Below are positions 56,760 to 64,000 of a DNA stretch of 64,000 bases, piece after piece. The position numbers were made by a program, and so were the translations under genes. This stretch comes from Bacillota bacterium (GTDB taxonomy: Bacteria > Bacillota > Clostridia > Christensenellales > CAG-138): positions 37,214 through 101,213 of the forward strand of contig JAEWUO010000018.1 in assembly GCA_023459335.1 (NCBI GenBank). The letters are read 5' to 3'. Below the pieces are notes generated by a model. It did no database searches and was not told the DNA's origin. It saw nothing but the letters and a program-made list of their open reading frames with translations. Within the stretch, counting starts at the first letter, position 1. Each line of letters begins with the position of its first letter.

Positions 56760-57860
56760 TCAGGATTGCACGAGATACGCGTGGATGAACGGGTCGAGTT
56801 CGCCGTCCATCACAGCCTGTATATTGCCGTTCTCCGCGCCTGTGCGGTGGTCCTTGACCAGCGTGTACGGCTGGAAGACATAGCTGCGGATCTGGCTGCC
56901 CCACTCGATCTTCTTCATCTCGCCTTTGATCTGGGACATCTGTTCCTCGCGCTCGCGTTCCTGCACCTCCAGGAGCTTGCCGCGCAGCATGCGCATCGCC
57001 GTTTCCTTGTTTTGCAGCTGGCTGCGCTCGTTCTGGCACTGCACGACGATGCCCGTCGGCAGGTGCGTAATGCGGATGGCGGAACTTGTCTTGTTGACGT
57101 GCTGGCCGCCCGCGCCGCTGGAGCGATAGGTATCGATGCGCAGATCATCGGGATCGATCTTGACGTTCCCCGTGTCGTCGTCGAAGATGGGCGTCACGTC
57201 CAGCGAGGAAAACGACGTGTGCCTTCGCCCACTGCTGTCGAAAGGCGAGATGCGCACCAGCCGGTGCACGCCCTTTTCCGCCTTGAGGTAGCCGTAGGCG
57301 TTCTCTCCGTCCACTTCGAAGGTGACGGATTTGATGCCCGCGTCCTCGCCGTCCAGCACATCCAGCTCGCGCACGGCCCAGCCCCTGCTCTCGCAGTAGC
57401 GCGTATACATGCGGTAGAGCATTTCCGTCCAGTCCTGCGCCTCTGTGCCGCCCGCTCCCGCGTGCAGCGAGAGCACGGCGTTGGAGTTGTCGTACTGGCC
57501 CTTGAGCATCTGCTCCAGCCGCATCGCGGAAAGCGCCTGCTCCAGAGAAACTGCCTCATCCTTGATTTCTGGCACGAGGCTGTCGTCCTCTTCCTCTTCC
57601 GCCATTTCGATGAGCGCGCCGAGGTCTTCATAGCGCGTTTTTAGTTTTTTATAGCGCTCCAGTTTGTTCTGCAGCTGGCGCGCGCGCTGGCTGAGCTTGT
57701 TGGCGGCGTCCACGTCATTCCAAAAGTCCGGCGCGGCCATCTGCTCGTCCAGCGAGCGAAGCTCCGCCTGCAGGTTCTCCGGGTTAAGCGCGGTGCGGCA
57801 TTCGTCCAGCCGCTCCTCGAACTCGCCCAGCTTCATTTTATATTCATCCAACGGGATCAT
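56760..57860 (-). CDS. prfB: Peptide chain release factor 2
   Basis: A 366-residue class I release factor. The GGQ motif reads SSGAGGQHVNKTSS (about 242-255), and the SPF tripeptide for UGA recognition is present in RISPFDSSGRRHTS, which identifies RF2. It ends translation at UGA and UAA. The frame is continuous from ATG: the programmed +1 frameshift with an in-frame UGA that controls prfB in many bacteria is missing, and CRTALNPENLQ stands in its place. It follows secA by about 105 bp, and a repeat and a kinase gene lie downstream. Confidence 0.94.
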   Translation of the reverse strand: MIPLDEYKMKLGEFEERLDECRTALNPENLQAELRSLDEQMAAPDFWNDVDAANKLSQRARQLQNKLERYKKLKTRYEDLGALIEMAEEEEDDSLVPEIKDEAVSLEQALSAMRLEQMLKGQYDNSNAVLSLHAGAGGTEAQDWTEMLYRMYTRYCESRGWAVRELDVLDGEDAGIKSVTFEVDGENAYGYLKAEKGVHRLVRISPFDSSGRRHTSFSSLDVTPIFDDDTGNVKIDPDDLRIDTYRSSGAGGQHVNKTSSAIRITHLPTGIVVQCQNERSQLQNKETAMRMLRGKLLEVQEREREEQMSQIKGEMKKIEWGSQIRSYVFQPYTLVKDHRTGAENGNIQAVMDGELDPFIHAYLVQS

Positions 57861-57965
57861 ATCGTTTTACTGGCTCCTCTCGATCGTACTGCGTTTATTT
57901 TTTCTCCCAGTGCGGTCCTGTTCGCGCTACCCGCCCGAAAACGGGGCGAAATGCGCCGTGTCGAG

Positions 57966-60722
57966 TCAGCCGTTTTTACCGCAGCAGTTTTTATATTTTT
58001 TACCGCTGCCGCAGGGGCAGGGATCGTTTCTGCCGACCTTCTTTTCCCCGCGGGAAAAGGTGGCGGCAGCTCCGTCGCTCTTGGGTTCAATGGGCTTGGC
58101 GAGCTGTACGCGGTGCAGCGGACCGCCGGTGACCTGCATCATGTACAGGCGGCGGACGGTCTGCTCGCGAATCTCCTCCACCATCGCGTCGAACATCTCA
58201 AACCCTTCGCTCGTGTACGCGTAAACGGGGTCTTTCTGCCCGTAGGAACGCAGCCCGATGCCCTGCTTGAGCTGATCCATGGCGTCGATGTGCTCCATCC
58301 AGTGCTCGTCGACGGTGCGCAGGAGCAGAACCCGCTCGTTTTCACGCATGTCGATTTCCGCCTGCTTGAGGCGCGTCTCGGTCTGCGCGTAGGCGACGTC
58401 CGCAAAGTCGTAGAGTTTCTGCTGTATTTGCTCGTAGGAAAGCTTTGTACATTCCTCCGGCGTAAAGAGCGGTTTGACCGGCTGAAGCGTGAGCTTGCAA
58501 ATCTCCTGCGAGAGCGCGGTGAGGTCCCAGCTCTCCCGCGGCGCGTGCGGGTTGCATTTCTGCTGTGCGATGCTCTCGATGGTGCCGTAGATCATCGTCC
58601 TGATACTCTCGGAGAGGTCTTCGCCCATGAGCACGCGGCGGCGCTGCCCGTAGATGATTTCGCGCTGCTTATTCATGACGTCGTCGAAGCGCAGCACGTT
58701 TTTGCGCGTTTCAAAGTTCATCGCCTCGACGCGCTTCTGCGCCGCTTCGATCTGCTTCGTCAGCATCCGCATTTCAAGCCGGATCTCGCCCTGCTCCTCC
58801 GAAGACGTAAACCGGTTGAGCATATTGGTCACGCGCTCGCCGCCGAACCGGCGCATGAGCTCATCCTCAAACGAAACATAAAACTGCGTGGAGCCGCGGT
58901 CCCCCTGGCGGCCGGAACGGCCGCGCAGCTGGTTGTCGATACGTCGGCTTTCGTGCCGCTCGGTGCCAAGGATGAAGAGACCGCCGAGCGCTTCCACCTC
59001 GTCGTGTTCCTTGCTGGTGACGGCTTTGTGCGCGTCGTAGAGTTCCTTATAGCGACTGCGCGCGGACAGCACTTCCGCGTCGTCCGTCTCCGCGTGGCCG
59101 ACCGCCTCCTCGATGAGCCAGTCCTCCATGCCTTCCAGGCGCATATCGCGCCGGGCGAGGAAGTCCGGGTTGCCGCCGAGCAGGATGTCCGTGCCGCGGC
59201 CGGCCATGTTGGTCGCGATCGTGACCTGGCCTTTTTTGCCCGCCTGCGCGACGATTTCCGCCTCTTTGGCGTGCTGCTTTGCGTTGAGCACTTCGTGCTC
59301 AATGCCGATGCGCGCGAGCTTGCCGCTTAAATACTCGCTTCTCTCGACACTGATGGTGCCGACAAGCACAGGCTGGCCGGTGGCGTGGATCTGTTTGATC
59401 CCCTGTACGATCGCGTCGAATTTGCCTTTTTCCGTCGGAAAAATCGCGTCGTCCAGATCGGTGCGGTGCAGGGTTTTATTGGTCGGAATCTCCACGACGT
59501 CGAGGTCGTAGATGCTCATGAATTCGCTTTCTTCGGTCTTGGCGGTACCCGTCATACCGGAGAGTTTCTGATACATGCGGAAGTAATTCTGGAGCGTGAT
59601 GGTCGCCAGCGTCTGGTTCTCTTTTTCCACCTTCACGCCTTCCTTCGCCTCCAGCGCCTGATGCAGGCCCTCGCTGTAGCGGCGGCCGATCATGAGACGG
59701 CCCGTGAACTCGTCCACGATGAGCACTTCGCCGTTCTGCACGACGTAGTCCTTATCCAGCGTGAAGAGCGCGTTGGCTCTGAGCGCCTGCACGATATGGT
59801 GGTTGATCTCCATATTCGCCGCATCGCCGAGGTTTTCCACATTGAAGCGCGCCTCGGCTTTGCGGATGCCCTCCGCGGTCAGCTGCACGGTGCGCTTTTT
59901 AATATCGCACTGATAGTCCCCGTCTTCCGGGATTTCTTCGCCGAGAATCCGGTCGGAGCTGGACTGCTGGGTCAGGTCGGAACCGCGCGCAAGTCCGCGC
60001 ACGAAGCGGTTGGCTTCGATATACATCTCGCTGGATTCTTCTCCTTCGCCGCTGATGATCAGCGGCGTGCGCGCTTCGTCGATCAGGATGGAGTCCACCT
60101 CGTCGATAATGGCGTAGCTCATCTCGCGCTGCACCATGTGTTCGCGGAATACCACCATATTGTCCCGCAGATAGTCGAAACCGAACTCGTTGTTCGTACC
60201 GTAGGTGATGTCCGAATTATAAGCAATCTGTTTATCCGCCCGTTCCATGCCGTTGATCACGCAGCCGACACTCATGCCGAGGAAACGGTAGATCTTGCCC
60301 ATCCACTGCGCGTCGCGCTTGGCGAGGTAATCGTTGACCGTGACCACATGCACGCCGCCGCCATTCAGCGCGTTGAGATAGGCCGGCAGCGTCGCAACCA
60401 GCGTCTTGCCTTCGCCGGTCTTCATCTCGGCGATGCGCCCCTGATGCAGCACCATACCGCCGAAGATCTGCACGTCGAAGTGCCGCATATCAACGGTGCG
60501 AATCGCCGCCTCGCGCACGGTCGCAAATGCTTCCACCATCATATCGTCGAGCGTTTCTCCGTTTTTCAGCCGTTCGCGGAAGAGCTTCGTCTGCGCGCGC
60601 AGCTGTTCGTCGGTCATCGCACGCATCTGCGGTTCTATTTCGTTTATTTTCCTTACGTACGGCTGCAGCTTTTTCAGCCGGCTCGCGCTCGAATTGCCGA
60701 GCAGTGTATCCACTAATCCCAT
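57966..60722 (-). CDS. secA: Preprotein translocase ATPase SecA
   Basis: A 918-residue SecA. Walker A is MKTGEGKTLVA (K106), the DEAD-type Walker B IIDEVDSILIDEARTPL, and the second ATPase half has AGRGTDI. The C-terminus ends with the zinc-binding SEC-C motif CPCGSGKKYKNCC. SecA drives protein export through SecYEG. ATG 60722 has AAAGGAG 7 bp upstream; a longer frame crosses the promoter and is rejected. It starts a secA-prfB-kinase transcript. Confidence 0.96.
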   Translation of the reverse strand: MGLVDTLLGNSSASRLKKLQPYVRKINEIEPQMRAMTDEQLRAQTKLFRERLKNGETLDDMMVEAFATVREAAIRTVDMRHFDVQIFGGMVLHQGRIAEMKTGEGKTLVATLPAYLNALNGGGVHVVTVNDYLAKRDAQWMGKIYRFLGMSVGCVINGMERADKQIAYNSDITYGTNNEFGFDYLRDNMVVFREHMVQREMSYAIIDEVDSILIDEARTPLIISGEGEESSEMYIEANRFVRGLARGSDLTQQSSSDRILGEEIPEDGDYQCDIKKRTVQLTAEGIRKAEARFNVENLGDAANMEINHHIVQALRANALFTLDKDYVVQNGEVLIVDEFTGRLMIGRRYSEGLHQALEAKEGVKVEKENQTLATITLQNYFRMYQKLSGMTGTAKTEESEFMSIYDLDVVEIPTNKTLHRTDLDDAIFPTEKGKFDAIVQGIKQIHATGQPVLVGTISVERSEYLSGKLARIGIEHEVLNAKQHAKEAEIVAQAGKKGQVTIATNMAGRGTDILLGGNPDFLARRDMRLEGMEDWLIEEAVGHAETDDAEVLSARSRYKELYDAHKAVTSKEHDEVEALGGLFILGTERHESRRIDNQLRGRSGRQGDRGSTQFYVSFEDELMRRFGGERVTNMLNRFTSSEEQGEIRLEMRMLTKQIEAAQKRVEAMNFETRKNVLRFDDVMNKQREIIYGQRRRVLMGEDLSESIRTMIYGTIESIAQQKCNPHAPRESWDLTALSQEICKLTLQPVKPLFTPEECTKLSYEQIQQKLYDFADVAYAQTETRLKQAEIDMRENERVLLLRTVDEHWMEHIDAMDQLKQGIGLRSYGQKDPVYAYTSEGFEMFDAMVEEIREQTVRRLYMMQVTGGPLHRVQLAKPIEPKSDGAAATFSRGEKKVGRNDPCPCGSGKKYKNCCGKNG

Positions 60723-60853
60723 GCGGAAACTCCTTTGATATTCAATTCCGTGGGCGACTGCGTTTTTCCTTATGGTTTCGCGCGCCGCAGGCGTCTTTTC
60801 TTCCGCCTGCAAACGCATAAAAGGCATTCGTCCGCATAATACCCTAAATGTGA

Positions 60854-60882
60854 AGTATAGCAGAAAACCGTATGTTCCGCAA
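60854..60882 (-). promoter_or_regulatory. secA promoter
   Basis: Minus strand TTGCGG (60882-60877), 17-bp spacer ending TGC, TATACT (60859-60854): a -35 plus extended -10. Leader of about 130 nt. Confidence 0.7.
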
Positions 60883-60884
60883 TA

Positions 60885-60913
60885 AAAAGCCCCCGAATCC
60901 ACGGGAGCTTCAC
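60885..60913 (-). terminator. Terminator after rarD
   Basis: Minus strand AAGCTCCCGTG / GAATTCGGGGGCTT-type stem (AGCTCCCG with CGGGGGCT) and five T. It directly abuts the secA promoter. Confidence 0.75.
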
Positions 60914-60984
60914 AAAGCGGGCAACTCTTTGGCAAAAGTATGGAATACAGCCGGACCAAAGCGTTTCTGCAGCGATTTTACGGG

Positions 60985-61872
60985 TCACTGCTCCGGCTGC
61001 AGCTGTCTCGCACGCCGCGCCATGCCGACGCTGTACAGGACCAGCGCAACACCGATAAACGCGAACGCGACAATGCGGTCTTTTGTCAGCACCTCGCGGA
61101 ACACCAGTACGCCGATGAACAACTGCAGCGTCGGGCTCACATACTGTAAAAACCCGACGGTAGTCAGCGGCAGGCGGTTGACGCCGTACGTAAAGAGGAT
61201 CAGCGGCGTCGCCGTCACAATGCCGCTCAAGAGCAGCAGTACCGTCGTCAGCGCATTCAGGTTCGCAAGCGACGTGTGGCTGTTCGGGGCGAAGATCAGA
61301 AACGCCAGCGCAAAGGGCCCGATCAACAGCGTTTCGACCGCTATACTGGTTACCCCGCCCACGCCTGCAAGTTTTTTAAGCAGTCCATAAAGACCGAAAG
61401 TCAGCGCAAGCACGATCGCGATCCACGGAAACGAGCCGTATGCAACCGTCGCGATCAGCACGCCGGCGATCGCAAGACCGAGCGCGATCCACTCCAACGG
61501 TCCGCAGGATTCATGAAACAACACAATCCCGAACGCGAACACGACGAGCGGGTTGAGATAATACCCAAGGCTCGCATCCAGAATATGACCCGCATTGATC
61601 GCCCAGATATAAACGCCCCAGTTGATCGTGATTGTAATCGCGGCGGGAATCATAAAGCGCATCTTTCTTTTGTCCCGGAGGACAGCCTTCACTTCGCCGA
61701 ACTGCTTTTTTGCCAGCAGAAGCGTCACGGTGAACACTGCCGACCAGACGATCCGGTTGCACAGGATAAATACGGAATCCAGTTTTTCGAGCTGATGCCA
61801 GTAAAGAGGCAGCAGCCCCCAGAGAATGTAGCACGCGAGTGTGCTCAACAGTCCTGCATTGCTTTTTTTCAT
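60985..61872 (-). CDS. rarD: RarD-type EamA transporter
   Basis: A 295-residue protein with ten spans and the RarD features YILWGLLPLYWH, FILCNRIVWSAVF, NWGVYIWAINAGHILDASLGYYLNPL and YGVNRLPLTTVGFLQYVSPTLQL. The original E. coli gene was linked to chloramphenicol sensitivity, but the natural substrate is unknown; amino acid or metabolite transport is likely. An extended -10 TG-T-TAGAAT lies 25 bp before the ATG. GGAG is close. Monocistronic, with a terminator 75 bp after its stop. Confidence 0.9.
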   Translation of the reverse strand: MKKSNAGLLSTLACYILWGLLPLYWHQLEKLDSVFILCNRIVWSAVFTVTLLLAKKQFGEVKAVLRDKRKMRFMIPAAITITINWGVYIWAINAGHILDASLGYYLNPLVVFAFGIVLFHESCGPLEWIALGLAIAGVLIATVAYGSFPWIAIVLALTFGLYGLLKKLAGVGGVTSIAVETLLIGPFALAFLIFAPNSHTSLANLNALTTVLLLLSGIVTATPLILFTYGVNRLPLTTVGFLQYVSPTLQLFIGVLVFREVLTKDRIVAFAFIGVALVLYSVGMARRARQLQPEQ

Positions 61873-61901
61873 AATTCGCTTACTCCGTTCCGATCATTCT
61901 A

Positions 61902-62417
61902 ACATAACCGGATCGAAGAACCTACCGTTTTTTCAGAAACTCAATCGATTTTATCAGACCCGTTATATTGATCAATGCGTAATGTTACGTTTAAACGCCC
62001 GATGCCGGATCTGAAACACTTTCCCGGATTGAAATCCGGCAAAGAAAAATCCCCCGAGACGCCCCGGGGGAAATCAAGAACACATGCCGTCGCGCCGGAC
62101 AGAATCCGGCGGGGCAGGAATGTCGGTCATGCTTCAGCGCCGCTTAGCAGCTTGCTTTCGCAACAGGGCGGCGAAATTTCATTTTGAACAGGTACGCCAC
62201 GATGTACAGACGGTCTAACATGCTTTTCACGCTCTCTTTCATACATCTTGTTTCTACTATGGTCATAGCATACAACATATATGTGAACAGATTTTTATTT
62301 CAAAATGAAGATTCTATTATTTTCTGTAAACAGTCTGTTGCGGGCAAATGTCGAGTTTATGAAAAACACGATTTGAATTACCTGAAGCATCTGTTCTCGC
62401 CTGACGAATGAACCCGT
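61902..62417. other. Spacer between rarD and the secreted protein gene
   Basis: About 515 bp with no convincing gene. A hairpin TCCCCC..GGGGGA at 62048-62072 has five T on the minus strand and may end transcription from the right. An AT-rich ORF at 62184-62411 (+, 75 codons from TTG, one hydrophobic stretch) lacks a ribosome site and is not counted as a gene. The AT content rises sharply after 62180. Confidence 0.5.
62046..62077 (-). terminator. Probable terminator for transcripts from the right
   Basis: Minus strand TTTCCCCCGGGG..CCCCCGAGA-type hairpin (CCCCCGGGG loop GAGACG, GGGGGA) then five T, 340 bp after the stop of the gene at 62418. Confidence 0.5.
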
Positions 62418-63299
62418 TTATTCTTCCGCTTCGTCTTCCTCAGCCATATATGTTGCGCGTTCCGGACCATACTGATAATACGAACCGATCACATCTTCCC
62501 TTGCGCCATACGGGTCTGCGGTGTAGTCCTTTTCCGAGAGATAAATTTTGAAATTCTGCAGGTCAGGCATTTCCACATATTCGCGGAAGTGGTCGGCTAT
62601 CGCATAGGAGTCATGCGCGTCTCCGTTCTTGTCGATACGCACCGTATCGCCGCCCGGGCAGTCCACCGCGGTTCCGGCTCCGATGCTCGCCGCAACGCGC
62701 GTCGAAACGGGACGCGTGGTCGTGCCGCTGAAATCCTTCTCCACCGCCCAGAATTCCGTCGCCGCATCGAAGAGGTACTTGGCCATCGCGGTAGTGTCGG
62801 TAATGTCCTCCGGTTTTTGCGCCTTGGCGGACGCAAGTGCAGGCGCGTCTTCCGCTGGATCGGTTGTCGGCGTTGCTTCCGCCGGTTCCGGCGCAGGCGT
62901 TGTTTCCTCTTCCGCCGGCGTTTCCGCTTCGTTCGCCGGGATCGTTTCTTCGGATGGCGCGGGTGTGATTGCTGGAGCGGGCGGATTCGTCTGTTGCGTC
63001 GCGGCAACATGAACAATGACGGGCACTGCTGCAGGTGTTGGTGTTGGTGTTGGTTCTGTCGGGGTCGCGATAGGATCGGAACTCAGTTCGCTTGTTTCTT
63101 CTGCGGTCGGCTTTGCCGCAGCCAGCGGAACCGCATCGTCCTTTATTTCCTCAAGCGCCTGAATGCCTGAATATGGTTTTGTGTACATTATGCTTCTTTG
63201 CATGGCATGACACGCAAGCGCTGCGCTGATCGCGATGATTACGAATAACGTCAACATACTATACAAGATGTATCTGCGATGGTTCCGCGTGTTTTTCAT
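62418..63299 (-). CDS. Membrane-anchored or secreted Pro/Thr/Glu-rich protein, unknown
   Basis: A 293-residue protein that I do not recognise. One N-terminal span (ILYSMLTLFVIIAISAALACHAM, about 11-33) without a lipobox suggests a signal anchor. Residues 60-165 are low complexity with PTPTPTPAAVP and Glu/Pro/Ala tracts. The C-terminal 120 residues look folded (YLFDAATEFWAVEKDFSG; DHFREYVEMPDLQNFKIYLSEKDYTADPYG). It has the linker style of the DUF3048 and cohesin proteins here and may be another surface component. GGAG lies 8 bp before the ATG. The flanks are AT-rich and no operon partner is seen. Confidence 0.6.
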   Translation of the reverse strand: MKNTRNHRRYILYSMLTLFVIIAISAALACHAMQRSIMYTKPYSGIQALEEIKDDAVPLAAAKPTAEETSELSSDPIATPTEPTPTPTPAAVPVIVHVAATQQTNPPAPAITPAPSEETIPANEAETPAEEETTPAPEPAEATPTTDPAEDAPALASAKAQKPEDITDTTAMAKYLFDAATEFWAVEKDFSGTTTRPVSTRVAASIGAGTAVDCPGGDTVRIDKNGDAHDSYAIADHFREYVEMPDLQNFKIYLSEKDYTADPYGAREDVIGSYYQYGPERATYMAEEDEAEE

Positions 63300-63747
63300 G
63301 TTTTGTTCTCCGAGTTCTGTTTGATGTTACTATTCTACCCATAAAGCGTTACATGCCCGTTGTATCAATAATATATTATCTGTAATTTTTCTATTTTTTT
63401 CATACGCTTTTATTGAATTTTTCTAATAAGAATTTGTTTGTTACATTTCTGTTGCATTCTTAATTGCCTTGTATTGATCGATTGTCACGTTTGTTACGTC
63501 AAAAATGATTTTTGTTAATTTCTATCTTGTAGCTGCCTGCTTACCTCGCCCAAGCTGCGAGGAATGTCAGCCCATTCGCACTTCTCAACAATCCACTGGA
63601 TTGTTTCATGCCTTCGGCGCCAGTGCTCACCCTCCGCGGCGCTGTATCTGCCGCTGGCAGCGCGCCGCTTCGTCATGTTGCAAGTCAAGCGCCTTCGCGC
63701 GTTGGCCGGCAAGGTTTGAAAGAGCAGGTAAACACAAGAATGCGAAC
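63300..63747. other. Non-coding spacer before the rRNA operon end
   Basis: 63300-63530 is strongly AT-rich with no gene; it should hold the promoter of the gene ending at 62418. 63535-63745 is GC-rich again. A minus-strand ORF there (63515-63754, Arg-rich) starts inside the rRNA terminator and lacks a ribosome site, so I do not call it. The GC-rich block could be an RNA or repeat common to rRNA operon ends. Confidence 0.5.
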
Positions 63748-63785
63748 AAAACAAAGCCCCTGCTGTTGCAGGGGCTTTGTTTTGT
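63747..63785 (-). terminator. rRNA operon terminator
   Basis: Perfect 16-bp stem AAAACAAAGCCCCTGC / GCAGGGGCTTTGTTTT with a TGTT loop, just after the 5S gene on the minus strand. Confidence 0.9.
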
Positions 63786-63789
63786 TGGA

Positions 63790-63906
<117 letters not shown>

Positions 63907-63960
63907 AGCTTTGGCGTTTTGTGCAAACACCTTGAAAACTGCATAGAGCGTAATTCACTT

Positions 63961-64000
63961 TGATCAAGCCCTCGACCTATTAGTATCGGTCAGCTTCACG
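63961..64000 (-). rRNA. rrl: 23S ribosomal RNA, 3' end only
   Basis: Minus strand reads CTGACCGATACTAATAGG then TCGAGGGCTTGATCA, the standard 3' terminus of 23S rRNA. The rest is beyond the right edge. The 23S-5S spacer is about 54 bp and has no tRNA. Confidence 0.93.

Noticed and set aside
59385..60716. 443-codon open frame on the plus strand
   Set aside because: Antisense shadow of secA.
62184..62411. 75-codon AT-rich ORF with a hydrophobic stretch
   Set aside because: TTG start, no ribosome site, no promoter close by and no recognisable family. Kept only as a note in the spacer entry.
63515..63754. Arg-rich ORF on the minus strand next to the 5S gene
   Set aside because: Its start lies inside the rRNA terminator hairpin and it has no ribosome site. 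Likely spurious.

Overview
The window looks like a chromosomal segment of a GC-rich member of the Clostridia (Firmicutes). The evidence is the gene content: type III glutamine synthetase, a glutamine synthetase followed by an ANTAR regulator, an NfnAB-type bifurcating transhydrogenase, a multidomain flavodiiron protein, an EetA/EetB/ApbE set, DUF3048 lipoproteins, a DnaD/DnaC pair and a Cheo-type LexA box (CGAAC-N4-GTTCG). Coding DNA is GC-rich with short spacers and frequent ATGA or TAATG overlaps. Many sigma-A-type promoters can be read directly. Two stretches are clearly AT-richer: 13.48-14.5 kb and about 62.2-63.5 kb. The right edge enters an rRNA operon on the minus strand (5S and the 3' end of 23S).

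Layout. 0-5.6 kb: the end of a phosphotransferase gene, a FlK-like thioesterase, small DUF proteins, a GerMN lipoprotein, an RluA-type pseudouridine synthase, thioredoxin and MgtC. 5.8-11.9 kb: a nitrogen-assimilation island, glnN-asnB on one strand and glnA plus an ANTAR antiterminator on the other, fired from two consensus promoters with structured leaders. 12-16.8 kb: an FAD oxidoreductase, an AT-rich patch with broken-looking ORFs, and a TetR / SCP2 / M24-peptidase group. 16.9-21.1 kb: an eetA-eetB-apbE-flavodiiron operon. 22-31 kb: ychF, gltX, glnS, cca and the two Nfn subunits in series, with a recurrent palindromic element in nearly every spacer. 31-38.4 kb: pepF, SOS-controlled dinB with a small partner, a HAD phosphatase, an RsmF-like methyltransferase, and metA behind a leader of about 490 nt. 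38.5-48.2 kb: a MacB-like transporter with an exported partner, a cyclase, a class IV aminotransferase with a DMT exporter, a cohesin-domain surface protein and two DUF3048 lipoproteins. 48.2-61.9 kb: an MtnA-like isomerase, TrmN6, a sigma-like membrane protein with dnaD-dnaC-rsmI, a DUF2975/HTH/DUF4173 set, secA-prfB-kinase, and RarD. 62.4-64 kb: a secreted low-complexity protein and the rRNA operon end.

How the genes work together. Nitrogen handling dominates: two unrelated glutamine synthetases, asparagine synthetase, an ANTAR regulator and, elsewhere, direct glutaminyl- and glutamyl-tRNA synthetases. Redox functions (NfnAB, the Eet-like flavin module, flavodiiron protein, thioredoxin) fit an anaerobe that meets oxygen. 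The most unusual sequence-level signals are (i) a dispersed 35-45 bp palindrome-plus-tail repeat placed just 3' of stop codons, (ii) a 78-bp tandem duplication carrying the end of the ANTAR gene, (iii) an ANTAR-like hexaloop competing with a terminator in the glnN leader, and (iv) the long metA leader, whose regulatory class I could not assign.
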